Below, piece after piece: positions 25,554 through 35,629 of a stretch of 64,000 nt of DNA. A program made the position numbers and the translations under genes. Each line of letters starts with the position of its first letter. Position 1 is the first letter of the stretch. Source of the stretch: Bosea sp. 685. GTDB lineage: Bacteria > Pseudomonadota > Alphaproteobacteria > Rhizobiales > Beijerinckiaceae. The stretch is taken from assembly GCF_031884435.1 (NCBI RefSeq), contig NZ_CP134779.1, forward strand, positions 5,456,001-5,520,000, read 5' to 3'. A model generated the notes under the pieces. That model had not been told where the DNA came from. It was given only the letters and a program-made list of their open reading frames with translations, and made no database searches.

Positions 25554-28500
25554 ATGACCATGGGGCAATCCAGGAGGGGCCGGAGAAAGCTCCTGGTGCC
25601 TGCCATCCTCATCGGCGTCATCCTCGCGAGCGTGCTGCTGCTCTCCGTCACCGGCTGGCTGGTCTGGCAATCCCGCCAGCGCGCCATCCAGACCGCCGTG
25701 ACGGCGAACGAATCCCTGGTCTCCGTGCTCGAACGGCACGCGGCACAGATGATCGACCCGATCCGGATCGTACTGAAGACGGCGGGCCAGCAGCTCGGCC
25801 CTGCTCCGGGCGATCGAAGCCGGCACAATATGCTCGATGCCTGGCTCGCCGACGTGGCACGCGATCTGCCGCAACTGCGCGCGGTCGGCGTCTTCGACAC
25901 CAGCAACGGCACATCGGTCTACCAATTCATACGCTCACGCGACCCGAGCGAGGCCGCGTTGAAGGCTTTCGCCACAGCTGCCTCGCGCCTTACGGGCGAC
26001 GGCGTCCAGATCGGAGACGCCGTTTTCGACGACGCCAGCGGCCATTGGCTGTTGCCGATCGGGAGCGCCATCCCGCCCCGCCAAGGCATCGGCGGCCATA
26101 TCGTCATGGCGCTCGTTTCGCTCGATCACCTTCAGGAACTCTACGCCTCGCTCGACACCGGACCGAACGGAACGGTGGTCCTGTTCCACAGTGATGGCTC
26201 CGTGCTGGTGCGCCATCCCTACGACCCGAGCCGCGTGGGCCAGAACATCCAGTCCGGCAGCCTTTTCGGCACCCATCTGTCGAGCCGGAACAGCGGAACC
26301 TTCCAGGCGCACTCCTCTATCGACGGCGTCGAGCGGATCATCAGCTTCCGCCGGCTCGAAGCCGCCCCGCTTGTGGCCGTAGTGTCGCGCTCGGTCACCG
26401 ATGTGCTGGCGAAATGGCGCCAGGAGCTATCTGTCGATTTCACGGTGTCGGGGCTGTGCGCCGTAGCGCTGCTCGGCCTCGGCCTGCTGCTGATCCGCGT
26501 CGCGCAGGAGCGCGACAAGTCCAGCAGCTACCTCGATGTCACCCTGGCGCATATGGAGCAGGGCCTGCTTATGGTCGGCCCCAACCAGCGCACCAAGGTC
26601 TACAACCGCCGCGCGCTCGAGCTCCTCGATCTGCCGGAAGAGCTGATGGCGCGCCGGCCCCATTCGACAGAGGTCTTCGCCTACCAGGTGGCACGAGGGG
26701 AGTTCGCCGAGACCCCCAACGATCTGCATGGCAAGATCATCCGGCAGATCCTGTCGGAGACGCCGCATTGCTACGAGCGTACGCGGCCGAACGGCACGGT
26801 GCTGGAAATCCGCACCACACCGCTGCCCGATGGCGGCGCGGTCAGGACCTATACCGACATCACCGAACACCGCAGGGCGATCGACGATATGAACGCCAGC
26901 ACGGCCTTCGCCAACTCGTTGATCAATTCAAGCCCCGACTGCATCCAGCTGCTCGACCTTGACGGCCGTGTCACCTTTATCAGCGATCTCGGCCAGGAGC
27001 TCTTCGAGATCCAGGATTTCGAGGCTATTCGCGGCCGGCCTTTCGCCGATTTCTTTGCCAAGGAGCATCGCAGCCGGATCGAGCTCGCCTTGCGGCGCGT
27101 GCGCGATGGCCAGACCGACCGCTTTACACGGATGTGCCCGACGCTCGGCGGCGTGGTGAAATGGTGGGAGTTCATCATCACGCCCGTGCATGAGATCGGG
27201 CGCGGGCCCGAACGGCTTTTCGTGGTTGCCCGCGACATGTCGGCGCAGCAGGCTCATGCCGAGGAGCTTAGCCGCGCCAAGGAAGCGGCCGAGCGCGCCA
27301 GCCTCGCCAAGACCCAGTTCCTCGCCTCGATGAGCCATGAGATCCGCACGCCGCTCAACGCCATCCTCGGCTTCGCCACCCTGGCTCGCGAGCGCCAGGG
27401 CCATGACCAGGAGCTGCGCCGGCAGATCGAACTGATCCAGAAGGCCGGCGAAGCGCTGCTGACGATCATCAACGACGTGCTCGACCTCTCCAAGATCGAA
27501 GCAGGCAAGGTCGAACTCGAGGAACGGCCACTCGACCTGCGCGGCCTCGTCTCCGACTGCCTGTCGCTGACCCACGGCTTGGCGACGCTGAAGGGCCTGG
27601 CGCTGGACTGCGTCGTCGATCCCGCGATCCCGGCGCGGGTGATCGCCGATGAAGCCCGGCTGCGGCAGATCCTGCTCAATCTTTTGAACAATGCGGTGAA
27701 GTTCACGCCGTCGGGCTCGGTCAGCCTGTCGGTCACCCCGGCACCCCAAGCCGGTCACATGGTGCTGGCGGTGAGCGATACCGGAATCGGCATCGCTGCG
27801 GACCGCCTGCCACATCTGTTCCAGGATTTCGTCCAGGTCGACGGCTCGATCAGCCGGCAGTTCGGCGGCACGGGGCTCGGGCTTTCGATCTCACGACGCC
27901 TGGCCGTCCTGATGGGCGGCGAAATCGGCGCCAGCAGCGTCTTCGGCCAGGGCTCCATCTTCCAGATTACTCTGCCAATAACCGAGGCAGGGATCGAGAC
28001 GCCGCCATCGGCGGCGATCGAGACGCCTTCCGCGATCACCGCGACGCCGCGGCGGATCCTGCTGGTCGACGACCTCAGCATCAATCTGGAGATTGTCGGC
28101 GCGATGTTGGCGAAGGCTGGCCATCACGTCTCCTTCGCCAGCAGCGGCCCGAATGCGATCTCGGCCTATCGCGAGCAGCGGCACGACATGATCCTGATGG
28201 ATGTCCAGATGCCGGACATGGACGGACTCGAGACCACCCGCCACATTCGCGAGCTGGACGCGCAAGGCCGCAGCGTACCGGTGATCGCGCTGACCGCGAA
28301 CGTCTTTTCGCAGCAGATCGCGAGCTACCGCCGGGCCGGCATGAACGACCATCTCGGCAAGCCATTCCGTCGCGCCACCTTGTTGGCCATGATCGATCGC
28401 TGGACCGGCGACGGCGCGCCGATACGCGCATCCCGGATGGAGATAGCCGCTGCGGCGCCAATGCTCGACCAGGATTGCCAGGACGAGCTCGCGCGGCTGA

Positions 28501-28817
28501 TCGGAACCGAGAAGGTCCTGGAGCTGCTGACGCGCCTGGCCGAAGACCTGCCGAGACGCCTGCGCTCGGCCGCTTCCGACGCGTTGCGGGCCGATGCCCA
28601 TGTCATGGTCTCGACCGCCGGCCTGCTCGGCTTCGCGCAGCTGTCGGCGACAGCGCGCGAACTCGAACAAGCGATCGATGCCGAGGACGACATCGCGCCG
28701 CCGCTGGCGCAGCTTCTGGCCGTCAGAACAGCGACCATGCAGGAAATGAGGACGGTCATGTCGCGGCTTGCGCCCGACATGGAATTTGGCAGCAACACGT
28801 TCAATCTAAAGGGCTGA
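25554..28817 (+). CDS. Membrane hybrid histidine kinase with Cache, PAS, REC and Hpt domains
   Basis: This 1,087-residue sensor has a membrane helix at LVPAILIGVILASVLLLSVT, a periplasmic Cache-like domain (~45-290), a second helix at FTVSGLCAVALLGLGLLLI, and two PAS-like domains. HisKA follows with H595 (SMSHEIRTPLNAILGF), then an intact HATPase (NLLNNAVKF, DTGIGI, GGTGLGLSI). A receiver with D883 (MILMDVQMPDMDG) and a C-terminal Hpt-like helix with H1016 (ADAHVMVSTAGLLGFAQL) complete it. The Hpt lacks the usual LKG after the His. It is the complete kinase of this locus, and its likely clients are the preceding double-receiver protein and the NarL-type regulator; this is inference. Confidence 0.9.
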   Translation: MTMGQSRRGRRKLLVPAILIGVILASVLLLSVTGWLVWQSRQRAIQTAVTANESLVSVLERHAAQMIDPIRIVLKTAGQQLGPAPGDRSRHNMLDAWLADVARDLPQLRAVGVFDTSNGTSVYQFIRSRDPSEAALKAFATAASRLTGDGVQIGDAVFDDASGHWLLPIGSAIPPRQGIGGHIVMALVSLDHLQELYASLDTGPNGTVVLFHSDGSVLVRHPYDPSRVGQNIQSGSLFGTHLSSRNSGTFQAHSSIDGVERIISFRRLEAAPLVAVVSRSVTDVLAKWRQELSVDFTVSGLCAVALLGLGLLLIRVAQERDKSSSYLDVTLAHMEQGLLMVGPNQRTKVYNRRALELLDLPEELMARRPHSTEVFAYQVARGEFAETPNDLHGKIIRQILSETPHCYERTRPNGTVLEIRTTPLPDGGAVRTYTDITEHRRAIDDMNASTAFANSLINSSPDCIQLLDLDGRVTFISDLGQELFEIQDFEAIRGRPFADFFAKEHRSRIELALRRVRDGQTDRFTRMCPTLGGVVKWWEFIITPVHEIGRGPERLFVVARDMSAQQAHAEELSRAKEAAERASLAKTQFLASMSHEIRTPLNAILGFATLARERQGHDQELRRQIELIQKAGEALLTIINDVLDLSKIEAGKVELEERPLDLRGLVSDCLSLTHGLATLKGLALDCVVDPAIPARVIADEARLRQILLNLLNNAVKFTPSGSVSLSVTPAPQAGHMVLAVSDTGIGIAADRLPHLFQDFVQVDGSISRQFGGTGLGLSISRRLAVLMGGEIGASSVFGQGSIFQITLPITEAGIETPPSAAIETPSAITATPRRILLVDDLSINLEIVGAMLAKAGHHVSFASSGPNAISAYREQRHDMILMDVQMPDMDGLETTRHIRELDAQGRSVPVIALTANVFSQQIASYRRAGMNDHLGKPFRRATLLAMIDRWTGDGAPIRASRMEIAAAAPMLDQDCQDELARLIGTEKVLELLTRLAEDLPRRLRSAASDALRADAHVMVSTAGLLGFAQLSATARELEQAIDAEDDIAPPLAQLLAVRTATMQEMRTVMSRLAPDMEFGSNTFNLKG

Positions 28818-28830
28818 TCCGTCCCTCTGT

Positions 28831-28871
28831 AGCAATCTCCGATCCAATTGGATCGTTCAATTGCTCCAGCT
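28831..28871. repeat. RIME-like repeat, partial copy (palindromic module only)
   Basis: The core CGATCCAATTGGATCG is a perfect 16-bp palindrome flanked by TAGCAATCTC and TTCAATTGCTCCAG. The same module occurs at 42534-42576 and 56517-56559. It lies in the 142-bp gap between two convergent genes. Confidence 0.75.
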
Positions 28872-28959
28872 GATCGTCGGCAGGCTCATGCTGGCGCATC
28901 GACGCCGCCTGCTGCCCCCGGAGGTCACATGACAACGCCGCGGCCGCGAGGATCTCCGC

Positions 28960-30756
28960 TCAGAAGATGAATTCGTCCAGGGCATCCGCAGGCGCCGCCG
29001 CGACGGAGGTCCCCGCTTCCTCCGGAATGCCGCACTCAGCCATCACCGCCTTATGGATCGCGCGCTCGGCAGCCATGGTGTAGCTCGGCCAGACATGCTG
29101 CTGGAACAGATCGCGCAGGCAGGCCACCGCCCCTTGATCGAGCTCCTCACCCGGCGTGGAACGGGCGAGTTCGTCGGCCGCGGAGGCAATCAGGTCACTC
29201 ATCGCGCCAGCATTGGAGAAGGACAGCCTCGCCTCGGCAAGAACGGTACAGAAGCCGCTGCCCTCTCGCGTCAACTGATCGAGCGTCGCGCCAAGACGAT
29301 CGCCCGTCTGGCGCATGGCGGAAAGCGAACCGCGCATCGCCTGATCGAGCGCAGCGAAATGAGCGGCATCGAGCCTGCCATCGCATGTGAGACCGGCGGC
29401 GGCCGCCTGCATCTGCGCAAAGGTCGGCGCCAGGCGATTGGCGTCGTCGGCGATCTGATCGGCGGCGAGTTTCAGCTCCTGGGCGATGATGACGAGGCTG
29501 CGCCCCCCGGTGCCGACACGGGCCGCGCGCAGCCCCGCATTCATGCCGATGAGCACGATGCTGGTCACGGTGTCGGCCAGATTGGCGACAGTCTGCTGGC
29601 AAGTGTCGAGAACCGTCGCGAGGACCTCCGTGACACGATCGACCCCGGACCGCGCCCGGTCACATTTGCCGAGCAGATCAGAGGCCTGCGCCAGATCGGC
29701 TTCGAGATCGGTGAGGAAGGAGGCGGAGCTGGCACCATCCCCCTGATACAGTGAGCGCACGAGGTCGAGCAGACCGACCGTGTCGCCGGCGAGCAGCGCC
29801 AGCGCCGCCTCGATCGCCTCGGCATCGCCGCCGAGCGTGGCCGCGCTCTCCCGAAGCTGAGCCGATTGCAGTCGGCGCAGCGCCAGAATGCCTGCCTGTC
29901 TTTCGCCTTCGCTCAATCCGACGCCGGCGCCTGTCCCGTCCCTGAGCGTTCCGACCAGCCGCAGCGCCGCAAGCACATGCTCAAGCCGCTGCCTGATGCT
30001 GTCGCCCGATTGCAAGGCGATGATCGCGCCACCGGCCGCAGCCGCGATCCTGCCGGAATGGGTCGCGGCATCATGCGTCAGCGCGACGCTGCGCTGCTGG
30101 CGCTGCGTCACTTCGGCAAGCGTCTGCTCCAGATTGGTCGCCAGGTCCGAGAGAGCGTGGCCGTAGCGTCCGTCGAAATCGCGCTGCGCCGCAAGCGCCG
30201 AGCCGAGCAGGCCGCTCAGGCGCTCATAATCGCGGGCACAAGCCTGGATGGTGCGCTGCGCCTGCGTCGTCAAGGTCATGATCTCGCTGGTGAAGTCACC
30301 GAAATCGCGCCCCGCGGCCTGAATCGAAACGGCCTCGATCCGGGCGCTGCGGGCGAGGATGGTGATCAAACGCATATGGTCGAGCAGGCGATCCAGCGCC
30401 TGGGAGGCCGCGTTGCCATGTTTCGCCAGCTCCCGCAGCGTCGCCGTCTCGCCTTGGAGGCCATCATTGATCGCTCGCAACTCGCCAGCGAGCCCGGCCA
30501 GGGCCGCACCAGCTTGGGCGATCTCGCTGCCGGCCAATTCGCTCGACAGGGTCGACAGTCGTTCCTTCAAGGTCTCGAACAGGCTGAGGCCCTCGCCAAG
30601 TTGCCGGCCAGCTGTGGCGAAGGTGAGATCGATCTCGCGCGCGCTCCCTTCCAGCGAATGGATCAGCATCGGCAGCACCGCATCCCCCTTATGCATCACA
30701 CCCCCAAGCATCCCGACACCTGGCATCCCGATGCCGACCTCAAGCATTTCGCGCAT
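28960..30756 (-). CDS. Soluble MCP-like coiled-coil protein ending the che operon
   Basis: This protein of about 598 residues is mostly helical and has no membrane segment or receptor domain. Two stretches resemble the MCP signalling hairpin tip: [20 protein letters not shown] near residues 130-150 and [20 protein letters not shown] in the second half. The second is followed by [17 protein letters not shown], close to the GFAVVAxEVRxLA of true receptors. The C-terminus LQRDLF-like region and IPEEAG tail are unlike MCPs. I chose ATG 30756, which overlaps the cheB end by 17 bp; ATG 30747 is possible. It may bind CheW/CheA or act on adaptation. I know no named family for it. Confidence 0.75.
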   Translation of the reverse strand: MREMLEVGIGMPGVGMLGGVMHKGDAVLPMLIHSLEGSAREIDLTFATAGRQLGEGLSLFETLKERLSTLSSELAGSEIAQAGAALAGLAGELRAINDGLQGETATLRELAKHGNAASQALDRLLDHMRLITILARSARIEAVSIQAAGRDFGDFTSEIMTLTTQAQRTIQACARDYERLSGLLGSALAAQRDFDGRYGHALSDLATNLEQTLAEVTQRQQRSVALTHDAATHSGRIAAAAGGAIIALQSGDSIRQRLEHVLAALRLVGTLRDGTGAGVGLSEGERQAGILALRRLQSAQLRESAATLGGDAEAIEAALALLAGDTVGLLDLVRSLYQGDGASSASFLTDLEADLAQASDLLGKCDRARSGVDRVTEVLATVLDTCQQTVANLADTVTSIVLIGMNAGLRAARVGTGGRSLVIIAQELKLAADQIADDANRLAPTFAQMQAAAAGLTCDGRLDAAHFAALDQAMRGSLSAMRQTGDRLGATLDQLTREGSGFCTVLAEARLSFSNAGAMSDLIASAADELARSTPGEELDQGAVACLRDLFQQHVWPSYTMAAERAIHKAVMAECGIPEEAGTSVAAAPADALDEFIF

Positions 30757-31846
30757 TCTCGCCCGCTCCCGCCAAAGTCGCATGTGGCCAAGCCATGATC
30801 TCCTGCGGCACGCGCGCAAGCTTGACGATGCGCTCCGCCGCGCCGAGCTCGATCGCTTCCTTGGGCATGCCGAAGACGACGCAGCTCTCCTCATCCTGCG
30901 CCAAGGTCCTGGCGCCGGCCTTGCGCATCTCGAGCAGGCCGCGAGCGCCGTCATCACCCATGCCGGTCATGATCAGGCCGAGCGCGTTGGCGCCGGCATA
31001 TTGCGCCGCCGAGCGGAACAGCACGTCGACGGAGGGACGGTGGCGCGAGACATGCGGGCCGTCCTTGATGGCGATGCGATATTGCGTGCCAGAGCGCTGC
31101 AGCAGCATGTGGTGGTTGCCCGGCGCGATCAGGACACGGCCGGTGGAGACCTCGTCGCCATCCTCGGCTTCCTTGATCTCCATCGCGCAGATGCCGTTCA
31201 GGCGCTTGGCGAAGGCGGCCGTGAACTTCTCCGGCATGTGCTGGACGATGGCGATGCCGGGGCAGAGGGCGGGCAGCGCCTGCAGCACCTCGCGCAAGGT
31301 CTCGGTGCCCCCGGTCGAGATGCCGATGCAGACGATGCGGTCCGTTGTGTGCCGGACACGGCCCGGCACCGGCGGCGGCATGATGACGTCCGCGGTCAGC
31401 TTCTTTTCGACGGGAACGCGCGCCTCGCGCAGCCGCACACGAGCCTGCGCCGCCGCCCGAACGGCATGGCGCAACCGGTCGGCGGTCTCCATCAATGCGT
31501 TGCGCGTGTCGATGCGCGGCTTGGGCAGGACATCGACCGCGCCGGCCTCAAGCGCATCGAACAGCGCCTTGGATCCGGCCTCGGTCAAAGTGGAGCAGAT
31601 GATCACGGGGATCGGCCGCTGCGCCATGATCTTGCGCAGGAAGGTGAGCCCGTCCATGCCCGGCATCTCGATATCGAGGATCATGACGTCGGGCAGCTCG
31701 GTCTGCAGGCGGCGTGCGGCGGCGAAGGCGTCGGCTGCCGTCCCCATCACCTCGATACCGGGGTCCTCGCTCAGGATCGTACTGAGGACCTGGCGCACGG
31801 AGGCGGAATCGTCGACGATGAGGACGCGGATGGGTTTGCGGTTCAT
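30740..31846 (-). CDS. cheB: Chemotaxis protein-glutamate methylesterase/glutamine deamidase CheB
   Basis: CheB removes methyl groups from receptor glutamates once phosphorylated by CheA. The 368 residues have a receiver domain with D12/D13 and acceptor D58 ([13 protein letters not shown]), and a methylesterase domain with the catalytic Ser in [12 protein letters not shown], His in [17 protein letters not shown] and Asp in [11 protein letters not shown]. The start is the ATG at 31846, which overlaps the cheR stop by 4 bp; the upstream extension overlaps cheR and is not coding. It lies inside a complete chemosensory operon. Confidence 0.96.
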   Translation of the reverse strand: MNRKPIRVLIVDDSASVRQVLSTILSEDPGIEVMGTAADAFAAARRLQTELPDVMILDIEMPGMDGLTFLRKIMAQRPIPVIICSTLTEAGSKALFDALEAGAVDVLPKPRIDTRNALMETADRLRHAVRAAAQARVRLREARVPVEKKLTADVIMPPPVPGRVRHTTDRIVCIGISTGGTETLREVLQALPALCPGIAIVQHMPEKFTAAFAKRLNGICAMEIKEAEDGDEVSTGRVLIAPGNHHMLLQRSGTQYRIAIKDGPHVSRHRPSVDVLFRSAAQYAGANALGLIMTGMGDDGARGLLEMRKAGARTLAQDEESCVVFGMPKEAIELGAAERIVKLARVPQEIMAWPHATLAGAGENARNA

Positions 31847-32742
31847 GCCGCCGACCTCGCGAGCGCTGCCGGGAAGGCCTGATAGACGGTTGGCACGACC
31901 GATTTCAATCCGGCGATGCCGCTGCCAGCCATCGATTCCGAATGGCCCAGCATCAGATAGCCGCCCGGCCGCAGATGCGAGACGAGGCGCGCCAGCACGG
32001 CGGCTTGCGTCGGCTTGTCGAAATAGATCAGCACATTGCGGCAAAGGATCACATCGACGTCGCGGTCGAACGGGTAGCTGTCGTCCATCAGGTTCAGGTG
32101 CTCGAAGCGGACCCGCCGGCGCAGTTCCGGCGCAACCCTGACCAGATCCAGGCGCGAATCCTTCGAGCGCATCAGATAGCGCTGCTGCATGGGCGCTGGC
32201 ACCGGCGCGACGAAGGCGCGTGGATAGATCGCGGCACGGGCCTCGCGCAGCACCTCAGTCGAGATGTCGGTTCCCAGGATCGAGAAGCGCAACTCCTTGC
32301 CGGCCTTTGCCCGGTCGGCATTGGCGAGGTCCTGCAGCACCATGGCGGCGGTATAGGCCTCGGCCCCGGACGAGCAAGCGGCGCTCCAGAGCTTGAGGTT
32401 CAATGGACCGGGTCCCTGGCGCTGCGCGAGCTGAGGCACGGCGACATCGCGCAGAAACTCGAAATGTGTCGGCTCGCGAAAGAAGTCGGTCTTGTTGGTG
32501 GTGACGCAATCGATCAGCTGGACCAGCTCGCCATCGAGGCCGCCATGCTCGAACAGATGCGCGCCATAGGCCGCCAGGCCCGAGAGCCCCAACGCCCGCA
32601 CGCGCTTGCGCAGCCGTCCCTCCACCATGGTGCGCTTAGTCTGGGGCAGCTTGATGCCGACGCGCGTCTCGATGACCGCTACGATCGCCGCGAAATGCCT
32701 GTCGGTCAGATGATCATAGGTTTCCGGCGTGGTGGGCTTCAT
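31843..32742 (-). CDS. cheR: Chemotaxis protein methyltransferase CheR
   Basis: CheR methylates receptor glutamates with S-adenosylmethionine. The 299 residues have the N-terminal helical domain ([20 protein letters not shown]), [17 protein letters not shown], the SAM-binding [24 protein letters not shown], the acceptor-side NLMDDSYPF and [13 protein letters not shown]. It starts 4 bp after the cheW stop and its own stop overlaps cheB. Both mcp genes upstream are likely substrates. Confidence 0.96.
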   Translation of the reverse strand: MKPTTPETYDHLTDRHFAAIVAVIETRVGIKLPQTKRTMVEGRLRKRVRALGLSGLAAYGAHLFEHGGLDGELVQLIDCVTTNKTDFFREPTHFEFLRDVAVPQLAQRQGPGPLNLKLWSAACSSGAEAYTAAMVLQDLANADRAKAGKELRFSILGTDISTEVLREARAAIYPRAFVAPVPAPMQQRYLMRSKDSRLDLVRVAPELRRRVRFEHLNLMDDSYPFDRDVDVILCRNVLIYFDKPTQAAVLARLVSHLRPGGYLMLGHSESMAGSGIAGLKSVVPTVYQAFPAALARSAA

Positions 32743-32746
32743 CGTG

Positions 32747-33229
32747 TCAGGCCGCGCTCTCGGTGGCCAGGCCGGCGAAGGCCGGCAGGTCGTCCGTTTC
32801 CATCAAGCGCTCGAGGTCGAACACGACGATGAAGGCCTCGCCCTTGCGGCCGATGCCGGCGATGTAGTTTGACTGCCAGCGGCCGCCGACATCGGGAGCC
32901 GCCTCGGTATGGTCGTCGTCGAGCCCTGTAACCTCGAAGACGCGGTCGGCGACGAAGCCGACGCCCAGCGTGCGGCCCTTGACCGGCACGTCGAGGATGA
33001 TGATCCGGGTGGCGTCTGTCGGCTCCATGCGAGGCAAACCGAGCTTCGTGCGCAGATCGACGATCGGATAGCCGGTGCCGCGGACGTCGATCATGCCGAG
33101 CAGGAAGCTCGGCGCATGCGGCAGCTTCGAGACCGGGCGCATGTCAAGGATTTCCCGAACATTGCGAATGTCGATGCCGAACAGCTCCTGATCGATGCCG
33201 AGCGTCAGATATTGGGCGGTGTCAGCCAT
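32747..33229 (-). CDS. cheW: Chemotaxis scaffold protein CheW (second copy)
   Basis: CheW couples receptors to CheA in the signalling array. This 160-residue protein spans one CheW fold: LTLGIDQELFGIDIRNVREIL, the receptor-binding loop with MRPVSKLPHAPSFLLGMIDV and RGTGYPIVDLRTKLGL, and a final FDLERLM. It sits 92 bp after the second mcp gene and 4 bp before cheR. It differs clearly from the other CheW at 37.7-38.2 kb, so the two may serve different receptors. Confidence 0.94.
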   Translation of the reverse strand: MADTAQYLTLGIDQELFGIDIRNVREILDMRPVSKLPHAPSFLLGMIDVRGTGYPIVDLRTKLGLPRMEPTDATRIIILDVPVKGRTLGVGFVADRVFEVTGLDDDHTEAAPDVGGRWQSNYIAGIGRKGEAFIVVFDLERLMETDDLPAFAGLATESAA

Positions 33230-33321
33230 GATGGCCTCGCGATGATGCAGGGGAAGGCAGCAGGCAGGACGGCCTGACCAGGTGACCCGGCTCCGCCGGA
33301 GAGCGGAGCCGGGCGCTTCGA

Positions 33322-35538
33322 TCAGGTGCGGTGAAAGGCGGCGTCGTGCTGGTCCTCGCCGCCATCCATCTCGAAGGCGAAGCCGCCATTGGCGATCTTC
33401 CTGGATGGGCGGGCGGATACGGACGCGGCCACAGCCGCAGCCTTCTTGGGCTGAAGCGCCGCCGCCATGGTCGAGGCCTTGCCGCGCAGTTGCTTGACCG
33501 CCTTGTCGATGACGACCGGCTTGCTGGCCGCAACGCCCGCCAGCCGGAAGAAGGCGATCGTGGTCTGGAGCTGCTCGGCCTGGGCTGCGAGCTCCTCGGA
33601 GGTGGCGGAGACCTGCTCGGACGCCGCCGCATTCTGCTGCGTGACCTTGTCGAGCTGCTGGATCGCCTGGTTGATCTGGGTCGAGCCGACATCCTGCTCG
33701 CGGCAGGCGGCCGTGATCTCCTCGACCAGCTCGGCGGTCCTCTTGATGTCGGGCACCAGCTTGGCCAGCATCGAGCCGGCCTCCTGCGCAACCTTCACCG
33801 TATCGACCGAGAGCGTGCCGATCTCGGCGGCAGCCGCCTGGCTGCGCTCGGCCAGCTTGCGCACCTCGGAGGCCACCACCGCGAAGCCCTTGCCATGCTC
33901 GCCGGCACGCGCCGCCTCCACCGCCGCGTTCAGCGCCAGAAGATCGGTCTGACGCGCGATCTCCTGCACGATCGTGATCTTGGCCGCGATCGTCTGCATC
34001 GCATCCACCGCACGGCCGACCGCAACGCCGCTCGCCTCGGCGTCCTTGGCCGACTGCGCCGCGATCTTCTCCGTCGTCGAGGCGTTCTCGGCGTTCTGCT
34101 TCACATTCGCCGCCATCTCCTCCATCGAGGACGATGCCTCCTCCGTCGAGGACGCCTGCTCCGTCGAGCCTTGCGACAATTGCTCCGCGCTCGCAGACAG
34201 CTCCTGCGAACCAGACGACATGTTCTCGGCGGCTCCGGTCACCTGGCCGACGACCTCGCGCAGCTTGATCACCATGTTCTCGAGCGCGATGCCGAGCGTG
34301 TCCTTGTCCGATAGCGGCTTGGCTTCGACCGTCAGATCGCCATTGGCGATCGAGTCAGCGACGGCGGCCGTCGCGTTGAGATTGGCGGTCATGCTGTTGA
34401 GCGAGGTGACGAGATCGCCGATCTCATCCTTGCTCTTGACCGCGATGGTCTGGCTGAGATCGCCGATCGCCACGGCATTGGCCAGGCCAACCGCGCTCGA
34501 CAGACCGCGGCTGATGCTGACCGCGATCCAGCTCGCGGCCGCGACCGCGACGAGAAGCGAAGCAAGCACGATCGAGATCAGCAGGGTTTTGGCGAAGGCG
34601 GCAGCTTCCGCAGCCGTGGCGGCAGCCGAATCCGCCGATTTGGAGACGAACGAGCCGTAGCTGTCCAGCGCCGCGGTGAGTTCGGCCGCTGTGACGGCGC
34701 CGACCGTGATCGTCGAATTGGTGGCCTTGATGGTGCCGGCCTCGGCAGCGATCGCGACCGTACGTAATGCCGACGTGATGCCCTTATCGTAAGCCGCCAG
34801 CATGGGGCCCGTCGTCACGCCAAACCGAGCCAGATCCTCGCCCGTCTTGGCAAGGCCCGCACGTATGGTCCGCGCCTGCTCCTCAACCGTCTTCTGCTGC
34901 TTTTCGACCTCGGCGACCGTCGGCAAATTGAACGCGAGAGCGGCCGAACGCGTCAGGCGCAGCCATTCGAGGCGCACGTCCTGGAAAGCCAGGGCCGCGC
35001 GCAGCAACTCCGGCGACGCATCCGGCTTCGTCGCTTCCGCAATCGCCTGGCCAGAGGTCGTGTTGATCGCCTGAATCAACGGCATCGTCTCGGTCTGCCA
35101 GGCTTCAGTGGCGCGGTTGCTGGAATTCAGCTTGGCATTCCCGAGCGTCTCATCCTGCACAGCCGCGAAACGATTGGCCTTGTCCGTGATCTGCGCGACG
35201 TATTTCCGGCCCTCCTCGCTCGCGACACGGAAGAGCTCGTCCTTCTGCGTCATGGCTGCGTTGCGGCGCTCCACCGCTCTCGCGGCGGCGCTCTCGGTGT
35301 CCTTGTCGGTCGCAGCGAGAACCGCATTCTTTTCGGATCTGATCGAGACGTTGAAGGCATCCGAGATAGTGCCGATCGCCTCGATCCGCTTCGTCCAGGT
35401 GACGAGCGTGCTCTGCGTCTCGGTCATCTCGGACAGCTTTTGATATGATAGTCCGCCGGCCGCCATCGAGAGGGCGATCACGACGCCGAAGGCGCCGGCA
35501 AGTTTGGTCTTGATGGTCATACGCATGGCGGAGCTCAT
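33322..35538 (-). CDS. Methyl-accepting chemotaxis protein (membrane receptor)
   Basis: The 738-residue transducer has a first membrane helix at [20 protein letters not shown], a helical periplasmic domain (~35-310), a second membrane helix at [20 protein letters not shown], a HAMP domain, and a long cytoplasmic signalling domain. The hairpin tip is [40 protein letters not shown]. No C-terminal CheR-binding pentapeptide is seen. By comparison with its paralogue (MRFTIKAKL), the true start may be the Met at 35526 (MRMTIKTKL). About 666 bp of its signalling domain is almost identical to that of the gene just upstream. Confidence 0.94.
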   Translation of the reverse strand: MSSAMRMTIKTKLAGAFGVVIALSMAAGGLSYQKLSEMTETQSTLVTWTKRIEAIGTISDAFNVSIRSEKNAVLAATDKDTESAAARAVERRNAAMTQKDELFRVASEEGRKYVAQITDKANRFAAVQDETLGNAKLNSSNRATEAWQTETMPLIQAINTTSGQAIAEATKPDASPELLRAALAFQDVRLEWLRLTRSAALAFNLPTVAEVEKQQKTVEEQARTIRAGLAKTGEDLARFGVTTGPMLAAYDKGITSALRTVAIAAEAGTIKATNSTITVGAVTAAELTAALDSYGSFVSKSADSAAATAAEAAAFAKTLLISIVLASLLVAVAAASWIAVSISRGLSSAVGLANAVAIGDLSQTIAVKSKDEIGDLVTSLNSMTANLNATAAVADSIANGDLTVEAKPLSDKDTLGIALENMVIKLREVVGQVTGAAENMSSGSQELSASAEQLSQGSTEQASSTEEASSSMEEMAANVKQNAENASTTEKIAAQSAKDAEASGVAVGRAVDAMQTIAAKITIVQEIARQTDLLALNAAVEAARAGEHGKGFAVVASEVRKLAERSQAAAAEIGTLSVDTVKVAQEAGSMLAKLVPDIKRTAELVEEITAACREQDVGSTQINQAIQQLDKVTQQNAAASEQVSATSEELAAQAEQLQTTIAFFRLAGVAASKPVVIDKAVKQLRGKASTMAAALQPKKAAAVAASVSARPSRKIANGGFAFEMDGGEDQHDAAFHRT
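33551..34216 (-). repeat. Near-identical 666-bp copy shared by the two mcp genes (copy 1)
   Basis: This part of the signalling domain matches 35847-36512 at a constant offset of 2,296 bp with only scattered, mostly synonymous differences. The receptors' periplasmic and HAMP regions are clearly diverged. The pattern points to a tandem duplication kept uniform by gene conversion. Confidence 0.85.
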
Positions 35539-35629
35539 GAAGAGAGGAAAATCGCGAAGGGGTGGCTAGGCGACGGCGGTCGGCATCTAGGCCGCAGCGC
35601 CCCGGTAGAACCGGAGCGCCACGGGGCGG

